Assembly: GCA_964017195.1 (NCBI GenBank)
Contig: OZ024892.1
Coordinates: forward strand, 8,165,866 to 8,229,865
Direction: 5' to 3'
Source: Siderastrea radians
Lineage: Eukaryota; Cnidaria; Anthozoa; Scleractinia; Rhizangiidae
DNA length: 64,000 nucleotides
Positions within the stretch are counted from its first letter, which is position 1, and every line of letters starts with the position of its first letter. Below, in pieces: positions 1 through 11,618 of this stretch. The notes under the pieces were generated by a model that did not search any database, was not told the DNA's origin, and saw nothing but the letters and a program-made list of their open reading frames with translations. The position numbers and the translations under genes are program-made.

Positions 1-344
1 AAATGCACATCTTTATTAAGCGTTCTCCGTCTAAAACGTGTAACTGGCCGTTGCTGGTGGTTGTAACTGGTAATGTTCTTTTATAGTCTTCTTCTTCTGA
101 AGAAGAATGTGCACCATGTCAGTAGCAGCCAAGATACGTTTTTTCATTTCTGAAAACAATGATTGAAATGTAATTATTACTAAGAAATATAATAGTGATT
201 CATGATAAATAGTTATTCTGCAAAACTAAAGCTTTCTTTGGAATTAGCCAATCTGCGTTGCATTACAAGGTACTTGTGAATAATATCACTGAATTATTAT
301 ATTCTGACCAAGTTATGGATGTTAGCCTCCTGGAACAGTTGTCC

Positions 345-680
345 AAGGCTAAACTTTCCTGACTAAACCAATAAACTGGGTTAAACTAGGATCTCGCTCC
401 ATGAAGGTCTTGATAGGCAGAGGCAAACTAGAATGACGAATGAGACTTAGCATTGCTTTTACTCCGTTGATAAGGTTGGACCTCGCAAAGTATTGTTTGT
501 TCAAGAAATTTTACGGAAACACTTATGCCTTTATATTTATCCTTTACCCTACATTTGACACATCTTCCAAATGCACCCTTTCCTAAAATCATGTCACTTT
601 CAACCTCTAGCAAGCTTTTGGTCACATAATCTTCAGTGCTTCTTGGAATACCTATATATCTACTTCCTTAAAATTACTGC
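345..680 (-). pseudogene. protein-kinase-like exon, frameshifted relic
   Basis: Read leftward, an open frame from about 680 to 428 contains a glycine-rich loop (GKGAFG) followed about 20 residues later by VSVKF, which fits the kinase N-lobe and its ATP-binding lysine. The frame then loses kinase character. A second frame continues with kinase-like helix C text (GVKAMLSLIRHSSLP) to about 345, so one frameshift or a missed splice separates the halves. No catalytic loop or DFG motif is visible; they would lie further left. I read it as a decayed kinase copy. A real exon with an unusual splice is the alternative. Confidence 0.4.
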
Positions 681-1029
681 TGCATGGTAGAAGAAACAAG
701 TCCATTGTTGTTATCTTCCTTTGTCTTCTACCATTTGCAAAAATATCCATACGCAATTTCCTTGGCCGTCTTACATGTTATCCTCAGGCTCAAATATTAT
801 TTTCTCGTTGACTGCTTTAGCCGAACTGGTTTTCAAAAAAGTTTTTTTTTTTTCGATTTAAACAGTTAATTCTTTATCTACTTTTTCGTTTATTTCTTTC
901 CACCTCTTGGGGACCTGGGGGACTGAACTTGTCGCCTGCAGGTTAATTCCAGACGGTGTTGCTGCTCAAAGCTGCTTGAGTCACTGAGGGCAAGATCTTA
1001 TTTAAACCGATAAATTAAAATTGAATTTG

Positions 1030-2690
1030 GTACATCGTAGACAGAATTTAAGTAACTGTAAAAAATGTGAGCTAGGTCAATCAAGAAAGCAAGAACTCAC
1101 AGGCAGACTACAGCCCAAGCAAGGCTGCCAAAGTGACAACCTCAGCAAGGAAATTGTCAGTAGGCAAGCAATTAAATCTTGCCTTGACAAAACTACGGCT
1201 TTAGACTGCTGGAGTTCAGTTTCTCTGTCTCAACCCTTATCACATTTAAAACAATTCAGTCCTTTAACTACAGTTTACGTACTGAATTTTATAATGGCCC
1301 ACAGGCAGCCTTTAGTCTCCTGGAAAGTCTGATAACCATAAACACTACAAGGTTTTCTTCTGAGGTGACTTGGAAATGACACGCATTTTAAGATCATCAA
1401 GCCTGATAGAAATTACCGATAATAAACTACTTTTTGAGACAGTTCAGTTCAGCCACGATACTCAAACAGCACGCTAAACATAATATTCAGCACTTTTTGA
1501 GACCTGAGAGGCCAATAGAAAGCAATTTCCAAGACTTCAAGACTTAACTTTTTGGAAGAAAACATTTAAAGCGATTTTCTCCTTTCTCATTGTCTAGCTA
1601 TCCAACTGAAAAATGTCTGACAGATTCCCCTTGTAACAATAGCTTAAAAACAGCTGAATGAATTTTCTAGATAATTCAGTCCAGTCACGATACCCAAACA
1701 GCACGCAAAATATAGTAATAAACCTGAGTGGCCCATGAAAAGCAATTTCCAAGACTTTTAGTTTGGAAGAAGCCAATTGCATCTACCTTAGCTTTGAACT
1801 GATAACTGAAGCATTGGTTCGGGAGGAAAAGTATCAACTTCTAATCACCAGGAAAAATGCCCAAGCAAGGCTGCCATTACAGACAACCTCAGCCAGGAAA
1901 TTGTCAGAAGGCAAGCACAGATCTTGCCTTGACAAAACTACGGCCTCCCGGTTACAGAAGTGAACTTCCCTTAACTGGTTTCAGTTTATATTATAATTTG
2001 ATCAAAAACGACAAATTCTAACGAAAGTACCTTCAAATAAAACAATAAAATATTAACGTTTTGGAAGAAAACATTTTAAGCGAATTTCCCCTTTCTCGTT
2101 GTCTAGCTATCCAACTGCAAAATGTCTGACAGATTTCCCTTGTAACAGTTTTTTATGCTGTAATTATTTTTATTTCTATTTATTTTGACAAAATAAAATG
2201 GTTGTTGTTGTTGTTGTTGTTGCTGTTTAGCGCTCTTTTTCTCAATTCACGCTTTCCCCACTATCTCGGAGCCTGGAACAGGCTACAGTTGAATGGATTT
2301 TCTAGATAATTCAGTTCAGTCACGATACTCAAACAGCACGCAAAATATAGTAATAAACAATCTATTAAACCTGAGTGGCCAATGAAAAGCAATTTCCAAG
2401 ACTTTCAGTGTGGAAAATGTAAAGAAGTCAATTGCATGTACGTTGGCTTTGAATTGATAATCGAGGCATTTGATCGGAAGGAGCAGTATCAACTTCTAAT
2501 CACCACGAATAAAGCCCAAGCAAGGCTGCCATTTACAGGCAACCTCAGCCAGGAAATTGTCAGAAGGCAAGCACAGATCCTGCCTTGACAAAACTACGGC
2601 CTTCGGGTTACAGAAGTGAACTTTCCTTTACTGGTTCGAGTTTATACTATAATTTGATCAAAAACGGCAAATCATTATGGAAATTATTTT
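1030..2690. repeat. three diverged tandem copies of a roughly 0.5-0.6 kb unit
   Basis: The same blocks recur in order three times. Examples are ATTCAGTTCAGTCACGATAC (about 1445, 1675, 2310), AGCAATTTCCAAGACTT (about 1520, 1741, 2388), GCCCAAGCAAGGCTGCC (about 1112, 1859, 2513) and CTTGCCTTGACAAAACTACGGC (about 1180, 1924, 2580). Small open frames inside follow the repeat and are not credible genes. The unit is not a family I recognise. Confidence 0.75.
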
Positions 2691-3984
2691 CAAATGACTG
2701 ACAGCTTTATGCACCCACTTCCGCTGCTAATAGGCACGCGCGTCGCTTGAAGTCGCCGGAAATAATTATGTGACAGGCGGTAACAAATATAATTACACAA
2801 AGAACATTCATATCTTTTATAAAAAAGTGACCGTTGGTTTAAGCGGGAAATTGTCATCGAAATAACGGCACAAAACTATATATCTCATAGATCCCGCACG
2901 TAAAAAGTGTAAGTGTTACTGGAAACGTTCATGCATATATGTAGGCTAGTTCTAGAAGCACAAAAAATTCAGACATTCAGATCACAGCTCATCAAAGTTT
3001 TGGCGGGAAGTTTATGCACTGCGTTTCAATTCAACGGCACGAATTAAAACATTGTTGCACATAAAACAGTCATAACTCCGTAAATATTGATAGCTTTGAT
3101 CGTCTCACAATGATTAAAACGTAAAAATGAAAACAGCTCGAATAAGCTACTTTGCTTATATATTTTAAATAAACGGCAGTTTACTTACCACGACCTAACC
3201 GGCGATGGCCTGGCGCCACGACAGCATGAAGATCGTCTAGGGGAGAATTTTCTTCACGGCTTACGGAGAAATACGGCCCGCCGTTGTGTTAAGTTGTACT
3301 TGCCGTAAAAATAAAGTAAAACAAAAAGTGGAAAATATAAGCTTGAGCAAATGTGGGAGACTGAACAACATCGATATATCGGCAAGAAGTGATCTTCGTT
3401 TGATTCATTCAATCTCATGTAGCTCCCCACCTGATTCCAAAGAAAGCATAGCGCAACTGGCATGTAGTCAATATAAAGAAACAACCACTGCTGTGCGAAT
3501 TGTCCGTGCCTCTGAACTAGAACGAAAAATCCATCCCCGACTGAAAGACGCAAACGTGATTTCAGGTTCAGTGACTGAAAGTGGAGTGAATTGAATGTAA
3601 CTATAATTGTTTAAGGCTTTGTTGGATATTATTCACTGATTGGTCAAAAAATAATAGGATTTAAATTTCTCTATTATGATTGGCTGTAGTGTTTACACAA
3701 GGCGAGATCTAGGACAGAATCTGTCATACCGCAAATACTTGAGGTAGATGACTGCAAATACTTGCCGCGGGTATGCGGATTCCTTGCATAATTGAACGAT
3801 ACATTATCGGCTTTGAGCAATGAGTTATTCAAAATCCAAACGTCACTGAAAAAAGCCAACGTTTTTTTGGTTTAGAAGTTGTGGCTGCAAGATAAAGAAA
3901 AGCTTCAAACAACCTTGCTCGGTGGCGTTTGAGCCGATAACGTGTACCTTATTTCCTGTGGGTCAGTAAAAGTCACGTTATTTT
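2691..3984. other. non-coding stretch, no gene recognised
   Basis: Overlapping open frames of about 100 codons lie on both strands around 3254-3594. Neither resembles a known protein or has convincing exon borders. I see nothing else to annotate. Confidence 0.4.
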
Positions 3985-4599
3985 CTACCCAGCAAGCAAT
4001 AACTAATCCTATTAGTTGAGTTTATCTTAACTAATAGCTTAAGTAGAAACAACCTTAGCTTCCTTTACGGGTCATTTTGTTTTATTATATTGTAAGCAAC
4101 ATGGTAAATCGAACGTCTTTTCATTCAACTTGTCTTTAGTTGATGTTTTACCTCTTGCAAAATGACTGTTTTGATTAGTCACAACCACTCTTAATTGGTT
4201 ATATTGACTGATTTAATAAGAGTAATTTTAACCAGTCATCGAACAGTTACAATAGTTTCTGCTGTGATGAGGGATCAAACGATATGAATCAGTCAACGGC
4301 CTATGAATTTTAGTAGTTTAGCGAGCAGAATGCTCCTGTGGCGAGTTAAATACATTATACTTTACCAACTAGTAAGTCATATGTACCATGACTAATTAGT
4401 TTGGTCGTTTAGACTAATAAGAGAAGTATAGTTATCACAACTAATCTCAATGGTTAAAACAACCTATAGTTAAATGTAACATTAACTATTTTATTTAGTT
4501 GACAAATTTGACTGTTTAAAATAGTTAAAATGACCATTGTTATTAGTTACGACCATTTTAAATAGTCATTTTAACTAGTCAATTTTTACAGTGTATGTG
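3985..4599. repeat. AT-rich degenerate repeat ending in ACAGTGTA
   Basis: The stretch is built from variants of TTAGTTGA, GACTAGTTA and AGTCATTTTAAC in both orientations and ends with TTTTTACAGTGTA. That resembles the end of a non-autonomous DNA transposon with low-complexity internal repeats. The opposite end is not clear. Its right end abuts the segmental duplication starting at 4592. Confidence 0.5.
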
Positions 4600-5214
4600 A
4601 TCTTACGAATATATATTTTTGTAACCTTTTCTCGCACTTTGGACGTCATGTTACGGACGTTTCAACTCTTTTGTCGGACACATTTTTTTATTTAGAACTG
4701 TTTGTCGAATTTTGGCAAAACCCACTATGTTACGTGTAATTACATTTATTTCGTGAACTTTGGCAAAACTTGTGATGCTGCTCCAGCAGATACTTACAGG
4801 AGCACATGGGTTCCTTCTATTTATAATTATTTTCCAACTTTGGCGCCAAAACCAGTGATGATACATACCATCACAACACTTTAAATGCTTTCTCGGACTT
4901 CCGCAAATTACGTGATGCTACGAATATATTTTTAAAGTTTTTTTTGGACGAACTTTCGCAAAACCCGTGACCCTGAGCTTACCAAACCCCTGATGGCGTG
5001 TAAAAGGATACTTGCAGAAGTGTGTAGATTCTTCTAGAGCAATTTTTTTCCCGACTTTTTGGCAAAACCGGCCATCATGTTAAGAAGCAGTTACAAAATA
5101 GTTGTTGGACTCCTGTAATGATAGTTTACAAGCAGTATTTTGCCAGACTTGAGCATACCCTTGATGCTCAAAAACCCTCAAGGAAATAACATAATCATCA
5201 TATCACTATATGTT

Positions 5215-5345
5215 CGATTATGCACCCAACTTTTCCGGTTGCGGAAAGAAAGCCTGAAAAATTTCAGGCATGTACGTTATTCGAACCCATGTCCTCTGCG
5301 ATACCGGTGCAGCACTCTAACCAACTGAGCTAACAAGCCAGCTGG
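5215..5345 (-). mobile_element. tRNA-derived SINE
   Basis: Read on the - strand, the segment has an RNA polymerase III box A (TAGCTCAGTTGG, at 5321-5332) and box B (GGGTTCGAA, around 5280-5288) spaced as in a tRNA. A short CCTGAAATTTTTCAGGCTTTC hairpin and a non-tRNA tail follow. The tRNA 3' acceptor pairing is degraded, so this is a SINE head and not a functional tRNA gene. It lies in the block missing from duplication copy 2. Confidence 0.65.
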
Positions 5346-7224
5346 AAGCTAGTCATTTTGTGGGTTCGTAATAAACCCGTGGAGTATGAACATGAAATGA
5401 AAATTTATGAAAATCGTATGTAAGAAATGTGGAAGAAAGATTTATTATCTTATTATTACTATTATTTTTTATAAATCTTTATTTCGCAGTTTTGATATAT
5501 GATATTCATATATTCATCATTTCTTTGTGTGTTCGGTAACGACTCTTAAAGAAAACAGAGTTTAAGTGGAGAGCAAAGTAAACGCGCTCACCTTCCACCA
5601 GGCAACTACTTAATCTGCTCCCTAGCACTACCTCCTCAGGCTCGTCTGCTCCCCACTACTACCCCCTCAGGCTAAAAACGAGTCAGGGCTGCAACTAGCT
5701 TCCCTTTATTAGCTGAAATCATGGTACGGTGCATTAATGCAAGCAACTGAACACATCAGTTTTGTTGAGCAAACTAGTTACTAGCCTGTCTTATCTCGCT
5801 CACTGCTATGTTTTCCCCATAAACCTTCACCACAGATTCACCACAATGTAATTCCAGCATTACGAATAAAATTCAAGAAATTACTCGCACGTTTTAAGTT
5901 CGCGTTTAGAGAGTTTTCAACCGTTTCAGAGTTTGGTTAGAATGTTGCCAGATAGTTTGACAGCAAAATTATGTCTGAGAATTTTATTATTTATTTATTA
6001 TTGTTATTATTATAATTATTATTATTTCTTTTTTTGCATTCATTCAAACGTTTTGAGCTGTTAAAGACAGAAGGAGGGTGTTTTTTTTTCAAACTTAAGC
6101 ACGTGCAGAAAACAAACCAGGTCACATATCATATAATTTCCCTTCACAGTTTTTGTGACCAAGGCGTGAAGAATACGGCGCTATTTTGGTCTCGCTTTCC
6201 AGATCATTTTCGACTTGAGTGAAACCGAGTTTTAAGGTCTATTTACTTTTGGGAAACGCTGGCTGTTTTTACGATACGTTTACTTTTGTTCTTTACCTTA
6301 ATAGGTTTTCGTAATCTTCAATTGCTAAGCTTTTTATAAAATATATAGTTCGTTAGGGCTTTTGTAAAACGCCCGGCGCAAAAACGGTAATAATTGTGTC
6401 GTTGTTATTTTGGGTACCCTGATACCCTAAACCTATTGTATTATAACAACGGGAACCGGGAATCTCTGGATGCCACTTGTCAATTAATCTTTGTACCAGT
6501 TGATCTAATTATAAGCTACACGAGAGCTTTTGCGCTCAAGTTAGGTTATAGTTGACCTGAAAGACGGCGGCTTGGGTGTGGTTGACGGAAGGAATTCCTT
6601 GCCCATCCCCGTCCCTTACATAGTCTGTTCTTCAAAGTACAACTAGAGCTACAACCTTAGCCTTGCTTCGCAACTGAGTTTAAGATAGAAAGGGGTAGTA
6701 CTGAATAGTAGGGTTAAATGCTTTTGATATATGAGCTAAACCTGATCTTCTGTTTACGTTGTACTACTGAACTAGACAAAGCAATTTTTTGGTGGTGGTC
6801 GCGATATTTTGGTGTAACATTCGGGGGAAGGTGTCTGAAATCTTCGTCATTATTTACAGTGTTTTCAAATCTGCCTACCTGTGTTGATCTCATGATCAGC
6901 ACGATCAAGCCTACTAAATTTACAACGTGAACTAAACATGCAGATTTAGCACAATTCTTCAAGTGTGTCTAGAATTGCGAAACACCAATTGAAAATAACA
7001 AGAATTTCACCTCGCAACATCCCCCTCGTTTAATTACTACATCTCGTGATGCCTCTCCAATCATCAATGTAAGCCAGTAAACGAAAAGAAGATTTTAGTA
7101 ATACTGATCGAAGTGACTACAGCTTCTATAAGGGTATCTACGAGAAAACGATATCCTATTTTGTTCATATATTTCGCTGTCCAATAACGTATTTGATCTT
7201 CCTTTAAGCTGATGTTTTCGTTGG

Positions 7225-7835
7225 TACAACAACAACAACAAGCTTTATTACCAAATAGAAAAGGAAAAAAAAGTTAAACTTTACAATTATAATTTTTTTT
7301 TAATATTAATACAAAAAAGAGGTAATGTTTACTCAGGATAACTATAAAGCTAATCGAGCTGAGTAAAACTAAGTAATGTTTAAGTACAGAAGGTAGGTTG
7401 GCACTAAAGCTTGGTGAAAGCAATTAATTAGTCAATAAAAAGAGACGAAAAGAAGAAATAAAGAAATAAATAAATAAATAAAAATAAATAAATAAAATAA
7501 ATAAACAAATACCAGTTGAAAACTCATGAACAGTGAGACTGTAAGATGTTTAGCTTGACTTTGTTTTTAAACGTATTAAGGGGGAGGTGTTTAATGGTTT
7601 CGTCAAGGTGATTCCAAACTTTTACAGCTGCAAAGCGAATGTTGAATTTACCATAGTTTGTTTTGATGGTATTGATGTAATAGGTCGATTAAGAAGCAAG
7701 CCTAGTATTGTATGAGTGTACATGTACAGATGCTACTGTTTGAAAGAAATTTTCAAAGGAAGATGGAAGAAGATTATAGTAATAGTGATACATGAGGAGT
7801 GCATTGTGAAGGGTAACAAGATCAGTTAAAACCCT
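7225..7835 (-). mobile_element. 5'-truncated LINE, C-terminal reverse-transcriptase ORF remnant
   Basis: On the - strand the translation NTRLAS-stop-STYYINTIKTNYGKFNIRF leads to a KVWNHLDETIKHLP stretch. That is the typical C-terminal end of non-LTR retrotransposon RT proteins (CR1/L2/jockey-like). An in-frame TAA breaks it. The 3' end is a short (TTG)n tail at 7229-7245, as expected for a LINE insertion. Copy 2 of the duplication lacks the whole block (around 51315), so it was probably inserted after duplication or removed from copy 2. Confidence 0.75.
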
Positions 7836-8444
7836 AAAAACTAAACCCGGTTACTAAAATGACCCCTATTTCCCAGAAGCAGTTTTCAACTTGTTTTTCT
7901 TCAATTCGTTATAACAGGAAGATATTTATTTTTTCAACAATATTGTCATACTGAAAATGTCGGACTTTTTGCAGATTTTTAGGATTGATAGGATTATAGA
8001 ACACGCGACCCCCTTTTGAGATTCCAAACAAGAAACGTAGCCGTTTAACTTGATATCAACTGAGTTCTTACTATATCGCTTAACCTTCGTCAAAGAGAAT
8101 TAAGGGAATTTGGGTTGTGTGTGGTAAATATCATAAATGAAAGGAGGAAGCGGTTACGCCCCGGGGGGGGTATTCTGGTATCTTAGGGAAGGGGAGGTAC
8201 GAATGAGACCAAATTATAAGGCCCATTCCCCCCCCCCCAGAAAAAAAGTGCCATTATGCTAAAAAGTCCTTTTCATCTACACTGGTCTTTACTAAAACAC
8301 TTGAACGTGTTGTGCAATAGAAACCCACTATTTCAGCAACCTGATCAGAGGCCACAACTTAACCAAAACCGGTTGGGATTGAAATGGTCGGTCTCAAAGC
8401 AGAACACGTCCACAGTACGTAAAATAAATGTTTTGTTTTTACAG

Positions 8445-8533
8445 GAAGTGGTTCGAGCCTGTCGACTCGCCTTGGAATACAGAATGAAATATAGAAAGGA
8501 TATCATAGTAGACATGCTGTGTTACAGAAGATG
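8445..8533 (+). CDS. DHTKD1: DHTKD1 exon a
   Basis: Follows a TTTTTACAG acceptor, encodes [20 protein letters not shown] and on to LCYRRW, and ends in phase 2 before GTATGT. It is identical over all 89 bases to the copy at 51946-52034. Confidence 0.93.
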
Positions 8534-11500
8534 GTATGTTTGTTTGGAAATCTTTTCTAACTTACTTTATGTTATTGGTAGGTATTTGAGCAATCTCGCA
8601 GTGTAAATTTGTCAGCTAGGCCTCATAAATCTACAGTGTATTGTGGACGTAAACATACGGCAAATGCGTAGTTTCCGCCATAATTTGCGAAGAAAAAATT
8701 TCGCTTAAACCGCAAACATAATGCATTGTTAGTTCAAAATGAAGTAACTGAAGTGAGCAGTTCTACTGGGATATTTCTTGGATCGTTTTTAGACGAGCTT
8801 CATGCTTATAAAAGTTTAAACTGATTTAGATTTTAAAGCTTTGAAAACCTGAAGTGACATTTTTTTGTTTTTCCGTGCAAAGGCGGAAACTGGAGCTTAG
8901 TGGCCGGTCGTAAACAATAGTCAAGTTTTGAGTTCACCAAGACCGTTGAATAACCCTTTAAGCCCTGATATAAAAATGCATATTCTCCTTCTTCATACGT
9001 TTCTTATGGAACTAGTAAGGAGGATATGTCTATGTATCAAGACATTTTAGTCTTGGTGATCACTTCCTTTATTCTCATCACTTGAATGTTTGAACAAGTA
9101 GTGAAAATGAAAAGAGAAATTTCATTTTCGTCACTGTTAGAGCTTGAAGGAATAAACACACTTGTACAGTGTTTAGTCTCAATCTGAGACAGAATATTTA
9201 ACAATTATTCTACGAGGGCGCGCTGGATATGAAATGATAGATAACCAACGAGGCGCGTAGCGCCGAGTTGGTTATAATCATTTGATATCCAGCAAGCCCG
9301 AGTAGAATAATTGTTTTATTAAAAACTTAACTACTATTTTTGTTAAAAAAAATTCAAGAAAGAAAGAGAAAAATGAAAAAAGGGATAAAAAGGGAGCAAG
9401 AATCGATCACATGACTGAACGAAAAAGGCGCCAAAACCTTGCGAAGTGTTGCAGCGTTTCATTGCAAAGCTGATTGAATCAATGAAAACTGCTCGAAAGT
9501 GAACGAAGAGGCACAAGTTTGGGAAAAAATCTTCTAATTATTGGCTCTGAAATATCGTACATGTTTGATTTTTCCCGAAACATTGTTGTAATCATCGTTC
9601 AAAGCGGATTGAAGCTGTACAATTTCACCATATTAGCTGCTGGAGTTGAAACAGAACAAGTTTGTAATCTGTTTGCACAACGGAGCCATCATGTGCGTGT
9701 TTGATCGAAATGAACACAGAACCAATTTGAACTTGAAGAAGTAATTTCTATGCAGCTCAGAAGCAAGATTACTGTAGCGAGGAACATCAGAATTCACCAT
9801 CATAGTTTGTTTAATGCAAAGCACAAAATGCAGTTGTTCTCGGTTTAGAGGTTGCGGACGGATTGGTAAAAACAACATTCAAACAACTCGAAAAGCGATT
9901 CAACTCCGTTTACATGGCATCCGATTTCTATCTGAGCATTTGGACCTGTTGGAACACAGAGCTACAACGAGTGCAGGTAAACCAGTGTCAATTTTGCGTG
10001 TTAAAGCCGAAAAAAATTTTCGCCCTTCCTTCGGCCTTCTTGGTAGTTTGCAGCTGTAGTTTGTTTAGTACTTGTTTAGACTGCTTCATGATTTTCGCAC
10101 CGAATCGTCATGAATGTGTGACAGTTGTTATTAAATGCTTCTGCCCCATTTCACTGTGTTTTATTTTGTCTTGTCTTGATATTTTGAAGTGGAAAGGCTT
10201 CCTGATAAAACCTACCGTTTGTTCAATTTTAATGATCGAAGTGACGATCGATGAAAGAAATTAATTGTAAACACAACGTTCAATGCTTAAATTTCTAATT
10301 TCTTTTTCTGCACAGTTTCTTCAAACAATTTTGACTTGTGTTAGACGACGCTGTTAGTGACGCTGTTGGAATTTCTGCTTAATTCAAATTCGCTGCCAAG
10401 TGATTTTTCTTGTCTATTTTTCTCGCCGGGTTGCTGGTGAGGAAAAAACTTCCAGCCCACTTTGTTCATTTTGTTGTTGAGTGTTCATTGTCCATATTTG
10501 GTCACAGCAGGTATATGAGCTGATAGCCTGGCTCCGTTCAGCCAATCAGAATGGTAGAAATCCAATATACCTAGTCCAGTTTTTAATAATTGCAATTATT
10601 AAAAAACTGGACTAGGTATATTGGATTTCTAGCATTTTGATTGGCTCAACGGAGCTAGGCTATCAGCTCATATACCTGCTGCGACCGAATATGGTCAATG
10701 AACACTCAGCAACAAAGTGAGCTCGAAGTTTTTTCCTCGCGAGCAACCCGGCGAGAAAAATGGATGAGAAAAATCCCTTGCCAGCAAATTTAAATTAAGC
10801 AGAAATTCCAACAGCGTCACCAACAAGCATCACCAACAGCGTCGTCTAACACAAGTCAAAATTGTTTGAAGAAACTGTGCAGAAATAGAAATTTAAGTAT
10901 TAAGCGTTGTGTTTACAATTAATTTCTTTCATCGGTCGTCACGTCGATCATTGAAATTGAACAAACGGTAGATTTTATCAGAAAGGATTTCCACTTCAAA
11001 ATATCAAGACAAGACACAAAGTAAAACACAGTGAAATGGGGCAGGAGCATTTAATAAAAACTATCACACATTCGTGGCGAGTCGGTGCGAAATTCATGAA
11101 GCAGTCTAAACAAGTAGGAAAAAAATACAGCTGCAAACTACCAAGAAGGAAGGAAGGGCGAGATTGTTTTTCGGCTTTAACACGCAAAATTGACACTGGC
11201 TTACCTGCACTTGTTGTAGCTCTGTGTTCCAACAGGTCCAAATGCTCAGATAGAAATCGGATGCCATGCAAACGGAGTTGAATCGCTTTTCGAGTTGTTT
11301 GAATGTTGTTTTTACCATTCCGTCCGCAACCTCTAAACCGAGAACAACTGCATTTTGCGCTTTGCGTTTAACAAACTATGATGGTGAATTCTAATGTTCC
11401 TTGCTACAGTAATCTTGCTTCTGAGCTGCATAGAAAATACCTCTTCAAGTTCAACTGTTCAAATTTGTTCAATCTGTCTTTACTTCGATCAAACACGCAC

Positions 11501-11577
11501 ATGATGGCTCCGTTGTGCGAACAGATTACAAACTTGTTCAGTTTCAACTCCAGTACATATGTAATAGTAACTGGACT

Positions 11578-11618
<41 letters not shown>

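Noticed and set aside
5215..5345. Functional tRNA gene on the - strand
   Set aside because: Box A and box B are present but the acceptor arm does not pair and a SINE tail follows.
6714..6962. 82-codon frame on the - strand conserved at 50804-51052
   Set aside because: Conservation follows from the young segmental duplication and is equal in non-coding flanks.
9814..11318. Paired ORFs of 70-133 codons ([15 protein letters not shown] and others)
   Set aside because: They are mirror readings of the palindrome arms and recur at 53107-53430. No domain, and stops differ between copies, so not genes.
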